Source: Bacillota bacterium (GTDB lineage Bacteria > Bacillota > Clostridia > Lachnospirales > Lachnospiraceae). From it: a stretch of 64,000 bases of DNA. The stretch covers positions 1 through 64,000 of the forward strand of contig JAEZJV010000079.1 of NCBI GenBank assembly GCA_023415635.1. Reading direction: 5' to 3'. The position numbers and the translations under genes are program-made. Below are positions 8,669 to 17,264 of this stretch, in pieces. How positions within the stretch are numbered: the stretch's first letter is position 1; each line of letters opens with the position of its first letter. The notes under the pieces were generated by a model. It did no database searches and had not been told where the DNA came from. It saw only the letters and a list, made by a program, of their open reading frames with translations.

Positions 8669-8787
8669 TGCTATACTATTTTTGTAAACCCCAATACATT
8701 ATATAGTTTTTTGCTACACCCCCATAAGTAACAAAAATACCTTCTCCGAAAAAAAGACAGACTTCATAGCTGTCTTTTTTTCTGTCT
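8669..8787 (+). ncRNA. Possible short untranslated transcript (extended -10 to terminator)
   Basis: An extended -10 sequence TGCTATACT (8669-8677) is followed about 75 bases later by a terminator: AAAGACAG and CTGTCTTT around a nine-base loop (8754-8778), then a T run. No reading frame with a ribosome site lies between. This could be a ~100-base small RNA, or merely a weak promoter plus the ftsH terminator. Confidence 0.25.
8750..8787 (+). terminator. Rho-independent terminator downstream of ftsH
   Basis: AAAAAAAGACAG pairs with CTGTCTTTTTTT across ACTTCATAG. The sequence is A-rich before and T-rich after the stem, so it could stop transcription in both directions. Confidence 0.8.
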
Positions 8788-8830
8788 AAAATCAGGCATT
8801 CAGACCAGTAATTACAGAACTGGTATGATA

Positions 8831-8987
8831 TATAATATTACGGCAGCAGACGCATACTCTTTATGAAAGAGATATCCTTGGACTTTCCTGTAGACGAAAG
8901 AGACTGCTGCAAATCGCGCCTCATCACGATAGCAACAGCCGGTTAATAGCTTAGTGATTTATTCAATTTGTAGTTGGGGGTGAAAAC
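8831..8987 (+). ncRNA. Structured 5' leader with a three-way junction, upstream of a PF06541 gene
   Basis: A TATAAT at 8831-8836 predicts transcription from about 8842. The RNA would start directly with GCAGCAG (8843-8849), which pairs with CTGCTGC (8904-8910). Inside this stem are two hairpins: CTCTTT/AAAGAG (8857-8862 with 8866-8871) and CTTTC/GAAAG (8883-8887 with 8896-8900), joined by ATATCCTTGGA. About 75 more bases lead to the TTG start at 8988. I could not match this fold to a riboswitch class I know. No terminator or clear sequester of the ribosome site was seen. Confidence 0.4.
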
Positions 8988-9416
8988 TTGCTGCTTGCTT
9001 ATAATAACTTTTTAAAGTATTCGTTTTTATTTCTGGTCGGAGGCTTTACCTACGGCTGTGTTGAAATTCTTTCCAGAGGATATTCCCATATCTCTATGCT
9101 GGTGGCCGGAGGAATATGTTTTGTTCTAATTGGGTTACTCAATGAGGTTTATTCCTGGAATATGGCAATCCTCAGTCAGATGGCAATTTCAGCACTGATT
9201 ATCACGACAGTCGAGTTCTCGACAGGGGTTATTGTCAACCTCTGGCTTGGACTACATGTCTGGGATTATTCCAACAAACCCTATAATCTTCTGGGACAGA
9301 TCTGTCTGCTTTATACAAATATATGGTTCTTTCTTTCGCTGCCTGCAATTCTTCTGGATGATTTTCTGAGATATTATCTGCTCAAAGAAGAAAAACCTCG
9401 TTATAAATTATTGTAA
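8988..9416 (+). CDS. Membrane protein of the putative ABC-transporter type IV family (PF06541)
   Basis: The 142-residue protein has four hydrophobic helices with small loops and ends with a basic tail. The FLFLVGGFTYGCVEI opening and the GLHVWDYSNKPYNLLGQIC segment are typical of the PF06541 (CmpB-like) family, whose molecular role is unproven despite its name. Translation starts at TTG, supported by GGGGGTG about six bases before it; no better in-frame start exists nearby. It stands alone behind a structured leader and overlaps the 3' end of the convergent gene by 16 bases. Confidence 0.75.
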   Translation: MLLAYNNFLKYSFLFLVGGFTYGCVEILSRGYSHISMLVAGGICFVLIGLLNEVYSWNMAILSQMAISALIITTVEFSTGVIVNLWLGLHVWDYSNKPYNLLGQICLLYTNIWFFLSLPAILLDDFLRYYLLKEEKPRYKLL

Positions 9417-10303
9417 GGTACCAAGACACAATATTTATCCAGCAGAGCAACAGGATGATAAGAGAGCTTGGAGGTACGAAGGCCTTCATCGCCTACATCC
9501 TCCTCACGGTTAATATATGCAATCCCATAGGTACGACGCATGTCATCGGCAAATTCCTTGACAATCATCTGATAAGAGCCGGGATAATCCCGGTTCGCCT
9601 TTTCTATATGGCAATACAGGGTATCCTTGACAACCTCTCCTATAGAGAGTGCGACGATGACCCCGTCTACCTCGATAAATGCTCCGGGGAGATTAAACTT
9701 CTCGATATAAGGCATCAGCTCCAGGGTACGCTTAAGCTCTTCCTTGGCCAGTGAAGCTTCTTTTCCGTGATTCTGCTCAAAATCCTTAAGAAATTCAAAC
9801 ACTCTGGGTATATTATCCGGAGTAACCCTCTGATAGCTGTAGTTTGGGTATAGCTTTTTGAATTTGTTGATATGATTTCTCTGACCACTGTATCTCCGCC
9901 CGGCCATCTCCGCAAGGTCCTCTGCTTTGTACAGATAATCAGCCCAGTCGCGGTTAGAGGAACAGGGTTGGGTTCCGCCGTATTCATTGACTAGAATAGG
10001 AATAGCTTCCTCAGGAACAGTACAGAACCAGAGAGGGATATTATTCACCCTACAATATTCCTTCAGGGCCTCCATAGCTTTATCCAGAGAGCCGCCTCCC
10101 ACAGGAAATGTAAAGGAGATACGATCTAAGAACTTTACTTTATATAAAATCATATCGTCGTAGATAGTAAAACTGGATTGGTAAAAATCACGCCACATAT
10201 ACATAGCACCGATGGTATAATCGCTGGTACGGCTGATCTTGTACTTAAAATATTCAGCCGGTATGCAGATGTTAGCTGCGGTAATTGGTTCAAACGATAG
10301 CAT
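9401..10303 (-). CDS. DUF2156 protein, GNAT-like fold (LPG synthase C-terminal family)
   Basis: The 300-residue soluble protein matches the PF09924/DUF2156 family, a double GNAT-like fold seen in the cytoplasmic half of MprF and in stand-alone proteins. Visible hallmarks are MYMWRDFY near the start, RYSGQRNHINKFKKLYPNYSYQ in the middle, and the final part with NREEDVGDEGLRTSKLSYHPV. Without the MprF membrane half, it probably transfers an acyl or aminoacyl group to a soluble acceptor, but the substrate is unknown. The ATG is preceded by AGGAGGAAGTT. It is divergent from the radical SAM gene. Confidence 0.8.
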   Translation of the reverse strand: MLSFEPITAANICIPAEYFKYKISRTSDYTIGAMYMWRDFYQSSFTIYDDMILYKVKFLDRISFTFPVGGGSLDKAMEALKEYCRVNNIPLWFCTVPEEAIPILVNEYGGTQPCSSNRDWADYLYKAEDLAEMAGRRYSGQRNHINKFKKLYPNYSYQRVTPDNIPRVFEFLKDFEQNHGKEASLAKEELKRTLELMPYIEKFNLPGAFIEVDGVIVALSIGEVVKDTLYCHIEKANRDYPGSYQMIVKEFADDMRRTYGIAYINREEDVGDEGLRTSKLSYHPVALLDKYCVLVPYNNL

Positions 10304-10339
10304 AACTTCCTCCTAAAATGATAACATATGACAGATTTC

Positions 10340-10368
10340 ACTATAGCACATAGTATTTATTCTGTCCA
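10340..10368 (-). promoter_or_regulatory. Sigma-A promoter for the DUF2156 gene
   Basis: On the minus strand TGGACA, a 17-base spacer and TATAGT (five of six matches in each hexamer) stand about 37 bases before the start codon. Confidence 0.6.
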
Positions 10369-10568
10369 TATAGGATATTAAAGGATACTATTTACCCCAA
10401 AATGAAGATATGGCATTGTTACAGGATACTGTAGAGGTTTCCCCAAATCTCTTTTTTTATGAATTAGTGGCATGACAGGATAGAATTGTGTTAGAATAAG
10501 AAATGTGAAGATAAGTATTTTGGGTACTATATAAAACACAGAAGCTGTAAGTTGAAATGGGAGTTATT

Positions 10569-12329
10569 ATGAGATTCTTATTAGTGGCTGTTAATGCAAA
10601 ATATATACATTCGAATCTGGCGGTGCGCAGTCTAAAGGCTTATACCGAAAAATATCTTTCTGATAGAAAACAGTCCTTCCATAGCATTATGCTGTCAGAA
10701 TTTACAATTAATCATTCTGAGGAAGACATTCTTTCTGGAATTTTTCAAGAGGAGGCCGATTTCGTTGCCTTTTCCTGCTATATCTGGAATATCGAAATTA
10801 TTCTCAGAATTTCGGCAGAACTTAGAAAGGTCAGTCCAAAACTTAGGATATGGCTTGGAGGGCCGGAGGTTTCCTATGATTCAATTCAATGTCTAGGAAA
10901 GCATCCTGAGCTTAACGGAATAATGATAGGAGAAGGGGAACAGACCTTTTTGGAGCTGGTTGAATATTACACCAAAGGAAGCAGGAAATTAGAAGAGATT
11001 GCCGGACTGGCTTACCGTGATCCTGTGAGCAATCAAATCCTTATGACAAGGGAGAGACAGCCTCTGCTTCTGGATACGATACCTTTTCCTTATGAGGAGG
11101 GAAAGAATCTCGAGAATAGAATAATCTATTATGAGAGCAGCCGGGGATGCCCTTTTTCTTGTAGCTATTGTCTGTCCTCCATTGACAGACGTGTAAGGCT
11201 TAAAAGCACGGAGCTGGTGAAAAACGAGTTACAGATTCTATTGGACCGTGAGGTGCCTTTAATTAAATTCGTTGACAGAACCTTTAACTTTAATAAGCAG
11301 CATGCGATGGAGCTTTGGCATTTTATCAAAGAAAAGGATAATGGGATAACTAATTTTCATTTTGAGATATCTGCTGATCTGTTAGGAGAAGAGGAGATTG
11401 AATTCCTTGGTTCCTTAAGACCAGGGCAGGTACAATTCGAAATTGGAGTGCAATCAACCAATCCCGAAACGATTACTGCTATCTGCCGGAAAATGGATCT
11501 GAATAAAGTAAGAAAGAATGTGGCGCTAATTAAAAAGAGCGGAAACATCCATCAGCATCTTGATTTAATAGCCGGACTTCCGATGGAGGATTATGCTTCC
11601 TTTGAGCAGTCCTTTCGAGCGGTATATGAGCTTCAGCCAGACCAGCTGCAGCTGGGCTTTCTGAAGGTATTGAAGGGCTCTCCGATGGAAGCTTTGGCTA
11701 AAGAATACGGCATTATCTATCGGGATCGTGCACCCTATGAAGTTCTTTTCACGGACAGGCTTTCCTTTGAAGAGGTGCTGAAGCTGAAAGGGATCTGTGA
11801 GATGGTGGAGGTATATTATAATAGCGGACAATTCAGGCATTCTATTACCTTTTTGGAGCATTACTACGGTTCACCGATGAAGCTATATGAAGAGCTTTAT
11901 GATTATTACAGGAACAGAAAACTGCTGCTTTTCGCGCACAGCAGGATTCGAAGATATGAAATACTTTTGGATTTTTATAAAGAAAAGGTATCTGATTGGG
12001 GAAACGGTACAGACAAATCTGAAGACCAGGAAAGCAATACAAGCTTGATCCGATTGTTGGAAGAGATATTATTGTTTGATCTTTTCCTGCGAGAAGATTT
12101 AAAGAGCCGCCCCAGCTTTACGAAAAGCAAGCCAAAGTATAATTTCAAGGATATTTACGACAGGTATCGCAAGGAGTGTAAACAGGTTCATATTGAAGTG
12201 TTTTTGTTTGATCCGGAGATCTCTGCAAGGGAAGGCAGAGTAGTAAAGCAGGAGACGATCCTGCTGTTCGATTACAGCAGAAAGGATCCGATCCATCATT
12301 GTGCAGCTTATGAAAGACTGCAGCTATAA
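10569..12329 (+). CDS. B12-binding domain radical SAM protein (DUF4080 type)
   Basis: The 586-residue protein has an N-terminal cobalamin-binding-like domain (LLVAVNAKYIHSNLAVRSL, GGPEVSYD, about 1-140), a radical SAM domain with the cluster motif C194-PFS-C198-SY-C201, and a C-terminal DUF4080-like region. Members are predicted to use SAM, and perhaps B12, for a radical reaction on an unknown substrate. A DxHxxG cobalamin motif is not evident, so B12 binding is unsure. I start at ATG 10569, five bases after GGGAG and where the family begins; an ATG at 10557 lacks a site. Confidence 0.85.
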   Translation: MRFLLVAVNAKYIHSNLAVRSLKAYTEKYLSDRKQSFHSIMLSEFTINHSEEDILSGIFQEEADFVAFSCYIWNIEIILRISAELRKVSPKLRIWLGGPEVSYDSIQCLGKHPELNGIMIGEGEQTFLELVEYYTKGSRKLEEIAGLAYRDPVSNQILMTRERQPLLLDTIPFPYEEGKNLENRIIYYESSRGCPFSCSYCLSSIDRRVRLKSTELVKNELQILLDREVPLIKFVDRTFNFNKQHAMELWHFIKEKDNGITNFHFEISADLLGEEEIEFLGSLRPGQVQFEIGVQSTNPETITAICRKMDLNKVRKNVALIKKSGNIHQHLDLIAGLPMEDYASFEQSFRAVYELQPDQLQLGFLKVLKGSPMEALAKEYGIIYRDRAPYEVLFTDRLSFEEVLKLKGICEMVEVYYNSGQFRHSITFLEHYYGSPMKLYEELYDYYRNRKLLLFAHSRIRRYEILLDFYKEKVSDWGNGTDKSEDQESNTSLIRLLEEILLFDLFLREDLKSRPSFTKSKPKYNFKDIYDRYRKECKQVHIEVFLFDPEISAREGRVVKQETILLFDYSRKDPIHHCAAYERLQL

Positions 12330-12430
12330 GGAAGGATATAAAGTAAGGCTGCTCCTATCAGTCTGATAGGAGGGAGTTACAGGGACCGGATAAGGAAGGA
12401 ACCAGTTATGAATAAAGGAAGGAGATTATC

Positions 12431-13117
12431 TTGACGGAAGGTAGAATTTCAAAAAAAGAGAGGGAGAGGGTGGAGCGCATCATCACCCTGCTTAATCAGG
12501 AATACGGGCAGGACTATACCTGCTTTCTGCATCACGAGACTCCCTGGCAGCTGCTGGTTGCAACGATACTAAGTGCTCAATGCACGGACGAACGGGTGAA
12601 TTTGGTAACTAAGGATTTGTTTCAGAAGTATAAGAGCCTGAAGGAGCTAGCAGCAGCGAGCCAGGAGGAGTTGGAGAAGGATATCCATTCTACGGGCTTT
12701 TATAAGAACAAAGCAAAAAACATTATTGCGTGTGCTAATCAGCTTCTTATGGAGCATGGCGGAGAGGTACCAAACGATATCGATGCTCTGACAAGTCTGG
12801 CAGGAGTCGGACGCAAGACGGCAAATGTCATCCGCGGTAATATCTACCGGGAGCCGAGTATCGTGGTTGATACTCATGTGAAAAGAATTTCCAACCGCCT
12901 TGGTTTTACGAAACAGGAAGACCCTGTAAAGATAGAATTTGATCTGATGAAGCTCTTACCGAAGGAACAATGGATCTTATATAATATTCAAATCATTACC
13001 CTGGGGAGAACCATCTGCATTGCCCGGAATCCCAGATGCAGTGATTGCTTTTTACAAAAGGAGTGTCCTTTTAGCTTAAACGGGAATAAAATGAGCAAAA
13101 ACTCAAAAAATAAATAA
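12431..13117 (+). CDS. nth: Endonuclease III (DNA glycosylase/AP lyase)
   Basis: The 228-residue enzyme has the helix-hairpin-helix LAGVGRKTANVI (about residues 120-131) followed by VVDTHVKRIS, which carries the catalytic Asp. The iron-sulfur loop has Cys at 196, 203, 206 and 212 (C-x6-C-x2-C-x5-C), as in the family. It removes oxidised pyrimidines and cuts the abasic site. The start is TTG at 12431 with GGAAGGAG a few bases upstream. A palindrome (CTCCTATCA around GTC, 12352-12372) lies between it and the radical SAM gene, without a T run. Confidence 0.95.
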   Translation: MTEGRISKKERERVERIITLLNQEYGQDYTCFLHHETPWQLLVATILSAQCTDERVNLVTKDLFQKYKSLKELAAASQEELEKDIHSTGFYKNKAKNIIACANQLLMEHGGEVPNDIDALTSLAGVGRKTANVIRGNIYREPSIVVDTHVKRISNRLGFTKQEDPVKIEFDLMKLLPKEQWILYNIQIITLGRTICIARNPRCSDCFLQKECPFSLNGNKMSKNSKNK

Positions 13118-13169
13118 AATAACCTTGATAGATTTCATAAAATATCATAGAATATACATTGCACTTATT

Positions 13170-13784
13170 TTAGGAACGATTTTTTATTGCAATAAGCTCC
13201 CTAATTAATTTATCCTTATCGGTAATTTTTGTATTGGCAATCGTTTCAATCAATTGATCTATTTTATATAGAGTATTGCAGCTGTAATAGATTTCGGCAA
13301 GAAGACGGTAGGATTTTGTCACATCCGTGAGGCAGGCGACCCCGTATTCCAGGACAGCCTTTGCTTCCTCCAGATAGCCCTTGTTGTATAGCCGGTCGGC
13401 CCATTTTTGAAGCATGCTTACGAAGCTTGTGAAGTTGTTGTCATATTCCATAAGCTGATTTAAATTGGCTGCTCCGTATTCGAGCTTTAAATCTGTATTT
13501 GTCTGACCGAAAAGATTAATGACCTTCTTTCCCTCCATTTTGCGAATCGTATCACGATACGAATTCAGGGTATCATCCTCATGATCTCCCATGGGAAGAG
13601 AGCTTAAGGATATTGTCATTAAGCTCAGATCGGAAATATCCTGACGCCGGGTTAAGTTAGCTTCCTTTTCTTTTTCCCAGAAATCGTCGCTGTTTGCTTT
13701 TGTTTCTTTGGAGCTTTTTCGGATTTCATATTGAAGCCAGAGAACAAAGATCAGTATTAATATAGTTAAAACGGGAATGTTCAC
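13170..13784 (-). CDS. Membrane-anchored protein of unknown function, helical repeat-like
   Basis: I do not recognise this 204-residue protein. It has one N-terminal TM helix (VLTILILIFVLWLQY, residues 5-19), a charged linker (about 20-50), and a helical C-terminal part where WADRLYNKGYLEEAKAVLEYGVA (about 130-152) reads like a TPR helix pair, followed by a similar unit. It is probably a cytoplasmic domain tethered to the membrane and may bind proteins. The start is GTG, with GAAAGGTTGTG upstream. It is divergent from a 34-codon membrane peptide gene 49 bases away. A TPR assignment is inference. Confidence 0.6.
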   Translation of the reverse strand: MNIPVLTILILIFVLWLQYEIRKSSKETKANSDDFWEKEKEANLTRRQDISDLSLMTISLSSLPMGDHEDDTLNSYRDTIRKMEGKKVINLFGQTNTDLKLEYGAANLNQLMEYDNNFTSFVSMLQKWADRLYNKGYLEEAKAVLEYGVACLTDVTKSYRLLAEIYYSCNTLYKIDQLIETIANTKITDKDKLIRELIAIKNRS

Positions 13785-13833
13785 GCAGCATTCACAACCT
13801 TTCGTATATAAAATTATAAAAGAGGTGAAATCA

Positions 13834-13938
13834 ATGAATTTTTACAGTAAGAAATCAAGAAAAATTATCACTACAATTATCGTAATCATATTAGTACTCG
13901 CTATGGTTATTCCTTCTGTTCTCAGCGTACTCATCTAG
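13834..13938 (+). CDS. Small single-span membrane protein, 34 residues
   Basis: A short frame starts at ATG 13834 behind AGAGGTG (six to seven bases away) and encodes a basic head (MNFYSKKSRK) and one long hydrophobic helix of about 20 residues rich in Ile and Val, ending in SVLSVLI. A GC-rich terminator follows eight bases after the stop. Ribosome site, compact coding region and terminator together suggest a real gene. Function is unknown; it could anchor or modulate a membrane complex. It is divergent from the membrane-anchored gene at 13170-13784. Confidence 0.6.
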   Translation: MNFYSKKSRKIITTIIVIILVLAMVIPSVLSVLI

Positions 13939-13945
13939 TCCGTCT

Positions 13946-13965
13946 GCCGGGCTACCCGGCTTTCA
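13946..13965 (+). terminator. Short GC-rich terminator after the 34-codon gene
   Basis: GCCGGG and CCCGGC around CTA, then TTT. The T run is short. Confidence 0.5.
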
Positions 13966-14038
13966 TATGATGGCAGTAATCCTGTTTGAGTTAACTATAC
14001 ATAATTGCATGATAAAAGTCAACGAACGAAAGAATATC

Positions 14039-14066
14039 TTGAATAATCTCCAAGTTATGTTAAAAT
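14039..14066 (+). promoter_or_regulatory. Promoter of the VanW-family gene
   Basis: TTGAAT, a 16-base spacer and TAAAAT, about 70 bases before the start codon. Confidence 0.45.
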
Positions 14067-14136
14067 AGGAAGAAGTCATATAAATGCGGTATCAAGGGCA
14101 AAACAAAGATTTTGGCAATGAAAAAGGAGGATGAAA

Positions 14137-15711
14137 ATGGGCAGAAGAAATAAAATCTTATTCGCGGTCATATTTTCACTTTTTATGTTCCTGGCAGGAG
14201 ATGCAGTAACTGCATCAGCTGAGGAAAAAGATATTACCATATGTAAGGGTGTATTCATAGATGAAGTCGATGTAAGTCAAATGACAAAGGAACAAGCGAA
14301 ACAGGCCGTCGATCAATTTGTAGGTGGCCTTCAAAATAAAGGGATTGCGATCATGGTCGGAAAGGATGTCGTATATTCTACCATGGGAGATCTGGGATAT
14401 ACTGCAGAGGAGAACGATGCGATTGACCAGGCACTTGCGCTCGGAAAATCCGGTAATCTGATAAAGCAGTATAAGGATATGAAGGATATTGAGCAGGGAA
14501 GCGTAGTATTTCCTATGACGTTTCATGTAGATGACAATAAAATCAAGGAACTGGTGTCAAAGGATGTAAGTGCTTATAATATCAAGCCTGTCAATGCGAA
14601 GGTTTCACGACGGAATGGTGAATTTATCTATGGGGAACATGTTGTCGGAAGCAAGGTAAATGTAGATAAGACCACCCAGAAGATTAAAGAAGCGATTATG
14701 AGCTGGAATCGTCAGGATTTGATTGTGGATGCGGTTATCGAGGATGATATGCCGGAGTATACTAAGGAGGATGTGGAACAATGTAAGGATCTTCTTGGTA
14801 CCTATACAACAGATTTTGCTACCTCTACAGCAGATAGGGCAGGCAACGTGGCAAACGGGGCAAAATTGATTAATAACACTGTATTATATCCGGGAGATAC
14901 CTTCTCCTCATATAAAATGTTGACACCCTTTACGAAGGAGAACGGTTACTTTGTAGCGGGTGCGTATCTGCAGGGAAAGGTAATTGACAGTGTCGGAGGT
15001 GGTGCATGTCAGGTAACCACCACATTGTATAATGCGGTATTAAAGTCAGAGCTGGAGGTTGTAGAGCGCCAGCCGCATTCCATGACCATCAGCTATGTGG
15101 ATTTATCCAGGGATGCAGCAATTGCCGGTACCTATAAGGATTTTAAATTCAAGAATAATTCAGATAGCCCTGTTCTGGTTGAAGGCTCGACCAGCGGCAG
15201 AAAGATTACCTTTAAAATCTGGGGTAAGGAGACCAGGGATACGAAGAACAGAAAGATAGAATTTGTTACCGTCGTTCTTTCTGAGACACCGCCTCCGAAG
15301 GATGAAATTACTGAGGATCCCACTAAGCCGACTACTTACCAGAAGGTAACTCAGGCAGCGCATACCGGGTATAAGGCTGAGCTGTATAAGGTTGTGTATG
15401 AGAATGGTATCGAAGTAAGCAGGACCTTAGTTAATAAGAGTAATTATTCCGCAGCTCCGAAATATATCACCGTTGGTACAAAGAAGGTTGAGGAAGTGGA
15501 TAAGGATACACTGAAGGATCCCAAAAAGGACCCCAAAAAGAACCCTGCGGAATCAGATTTTGAGGATGATCTGCCGATTGCAGAAGATCCGTTAGAGGAG
15601 CTACCACCGGAAGAAGAGGAAGACTTTGAGACGGAGAACCAGTCTGCAAATTCTAATAACCTGTCGAACCCCGACGGACAGATGCAGGCAGATATCTGGA
15701 ATGAAGAATAA
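14137..15711 (+). CDS. VanW family protein with peptidoglycan-binding and G5-like domains
   Basis: The 524-residue protein starts with a signal peptide (basic MGRRNK, hydrophobic core, cleavage near TASA-EE). A PG_binding_4-like region follows (about 40-190), then a VanW domain (about 220-360) with NNTVLYPGDTFS and GGGACQVTTTLYNAV, then a G5-like segment (about 395-450, YKVVYENGIEVSRTLVN), and a Pro/Asp/Glu-rich tail. Such proteins act at the cell wall, though the VanW reaction is unknown. I start at ATG 14137, six bases from AAGGAGG; the ATG at 14131 touches that site. VanW here does not imply vancomycin resistance. Confidence 0.88.
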   Translation: MGRRNKILFAVIFSLFMFLAGDAVTASAEEKDITICKGVFIDEVDVSQMTKEQAKQAVDQFVGGLQNKGIAIMVGKDVVYSTMGDLGYTAEENDAIDQALALGKSGNLIKQYKDMKDIEQGSVVFPMTFHVDDNKIKELVSKDVSAYNIKPVNAKVSRRNGEFIYGEHVVGSKVNVDKTTQKIKEAIMSWNRQDLIVDAVIEDDMPEYTKEDVEQCKDLLGTYTTDFATSTADRAGNVANGAKLINNTVLYPGDTFSSYKMLTPFTKENGYFVAGAYLQGKVIDSVGGGACQVTTTLYNAVLKSELEVVERQPHSMTISYVDLSRDAAIAGTYKDFKFKNNSDSPVLVEGSTSGRKITFKIWGKETRDTKNRKIEFVTVVLSETPPPKDEITEDPTKPTTYQKVTQAAHTGYKAELYKVVYENGIEVSRTLVNKSNYSAAPKYITVGTKKVEEVDKDTLKDPKKDPKKNPAESDFEDDLPIAEDPLEELPPEEEEDFETENQSANSNNLSNPDGQMQADIWNEE

Positions 15712-15732
15712 TGAAATGTATGGAGAGATAAG

Positions 15733-16716
15733 ATGAACATTGGAAAGATACCGGAGACAGTCCTGAAACGGTCTGTTCTTAAGCAGATAGGGCATAGAAG
15801 AGAGGAGGTACTTGTAGGACCGGCTATTGGTGAGGACTGCAGTATTCTTACTCTCGACGAGGATGAATTGCTGGTTCTTTCTACAGATCCGATAACAGGG
15901 ACAGTACAGGATATCGGTACTCTGGCGGTTCATATTACTGCCAATGATATTGCTTCTAGTGGTGCTGAGGTCATAGGTATCATGTTAACGATATTATTAC
16001 CTGATGGAACAGAGGAAGTTGAGCTTCGGATGGCTATACAGGACATGGAAGAGGTATGCAAAAAACTGAATATTGAGATTATCGGCGGACATACAGAGGT
16101 CACAAAGGCAGTTTACCAGCCTATTATTACTGTTACCGGGGTAGGCAAGATGAAACGTGACCATATGATTAAGACAGCAGGAGCGAGGCCTGGACAAGAA
16201 ATCGTAATGACGAAATGGGCCGGTCTGGAGGGAACTGCAATAATTGCGGCTGCCAAGGAAGAAGAACTGAGGACCAGATTCAGCCAGAGCTTTCTTGATG
16301 GGGCTAAGAAGATGTTGGATTTCATCTCTGTAGTACCCGAAGCGATGATTGCACGAGCAGCTTTGGCGACATCGATGCACGATGTTACAGAAGGCGGAAT
16401 ATTCGGTGCTTTATGGGAAATCGGAGCTGCCTCCAAGGTGGGTCTGGAAGTGGATTTAAAGAAAATTCTGCTGAAGCAGGAGACGGTTGAAATCTGTGAA
16501 TTTTATGATATCAATCCTTATATGCTGATTTCCAGCGGTTGTATGCTGATCATAACAGATCGGGCAAACCAGCTGGTGGAGGAGTTAAGGGCGAACGGTA
16601 TTGCTTCCGCAGTAATAGGAAGAATTACAGAAGGCAATGACAGAATTATCATCAATGAAGAGGAAAGAAGGTTTCTTGAACCACCTAAGAGCGACGAGCT
16701 TTATAAAGTAATGTGA
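15733..16716 (+). CDS. AIR synthase-related protein (PurM/HypE-like fold)
   Basis: The 327-residue protein has the AIRS fold: an N-terminal half with GPAIGEDCSIL and STDPITGTVQDIGTLAVHITANDIASSGA, GGHTEVTKAV in the middle, and a C-terminal half with HDVTEGGIFGALWEIG. This places it beside HypE, PurM, ThiL and SelD, which bind ATP at the dimer interface. It lacks the C-terminal Cys tail that HypE needs for cyanide transfer, so calling it a hydrogenase maturation factor would be unsafe. It is 21 bases after the VanW gene. The substrate is unknown. Confidence 0.82.
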   Translation: MNIGKIPETVLKRSVLKQIGHRREEVLVGPAIGEDCSILTLDEDELLVLSTDPITGTVQDIGTLAVHITANDIASSGAEVIGIMLTILLPDGTEEVELRMAIQDMEEVCKKLNIEIIGGHTEVTKAVYQPIITVTGVGKMKRDHMIKTAGARPGQEIVMTKWAGLEGTAIIAAAKEEELRTRFSQSFLDGAKKMLDFISVVPEAMIARAALATSMHDVTEGGIFGALWEIGAASKVGLEVDLKKILLKQETVEICEFYDINPYMLISSGCMLIITDRANQLVEELRANGIASAVIGRITEGNDRIIINEEERRFLEPPKSDELYKVM

Positions 16717-16781
16717 TAAGGTGCTCAGAGGATTGTCATGGCCACATAATCATAGAAGTGTGTTAGAATGGAGGGGTAGGT

Positions 16782-17264
16782 ATGAGAGAGAAAATCTTAA
16801 CTGCGATAGATAAGAACAGTAAAACCACGGTAACGGACCTTGCAATTATGTTAGGCAGTACAGAAGAAGAAGTAGCAGCCACAATCAGGCAGATGGAGGA
16901 CGAGTCCATCATCTGTGGATATCCTACTCTGATTAACTGGGATAAAGTTGAATGTGAAAGGGTTACGGCACTGATTGAACTCAAGGTAACACCTCAAAGA
17001 GGGCTTGGTTTTGATAAAATCGCAGAACGAATTTATCAGTTTGAGGAGGTACAATCTGTATACCTCATGTCAGGAGGCTTTGATCTGACGGTAATTCTGG
17101 AAGGTAGAACGATGCGCGAGGTAGCGAGCTTTGTATCGGAGAAGCTTGCACCGATGGACGCAATCTTAAGCACTGCGACTCACTTTGTATTAAAGAAATA
17201 CAAGGAGCACGGTTTGCCGCTTGTTCCAGCAAAACAAGACGAAAGGATGCTGATTACACCTTGA
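16782..17264 (+). CDS. Lrp/AsnC family transcriptional regulator
   Basis: The 160-residue protein has an N-terminal winged helix (about 1-60: MREKILTAIDKNSKTTVTDLAIMLGSTEEEV) and a C-terminal Lrp ligand-binding (RAM) domain with VYLMSGGFDLTVILEG and REVASFVSEKLAPMD. Lrp-type proteins assemble as octamers and sense amino acids. GGAGG stands seven bases before the ATG. Its stop overlaps the TTG start of the aminotransferase (TTGA at 17261-17264), so the two are translationally coupled and the regulator may respond to the enzyme's substrate. Confidence 0.9.
   Translation: MREKILTAIDKNSKTTVTDLAIMLGSTEEEVAATIRQMEDESIICGYPTLINWDKVECERVTALIELKVTPQRGLGFDKIAERIYQFEEVQSVYLMSGGFDLTVILEGRTMREVASFVSEKLAPMDAILSTATHFVLKKYKEHGLPLVPAKQDERMLITP

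Noticed and set aside
8843..8910. Purine, cyclic di-GMP or T-box class for the leader
   Set aside because: The conserved junction and loop sequences of these classes are not found.
12352..12372. Perfect inverted repeat between the radical SAM gene and nth as a terminator
   Set aside because: No T run follows on either strand; it may be a message hairpin only.
14137..15711. VanW as a sign of a vancomycin-resistance cluster
   Set aside because: No vanH/A/X or vanR/S beside it; stand-alone VanW domain proteins are common in Clostridia.
15733..16716. HypE hydrogenase maturation factor
   Set aside because: The C-terminal Cys tail needed for HypE is absent and no other hyp gene is near.
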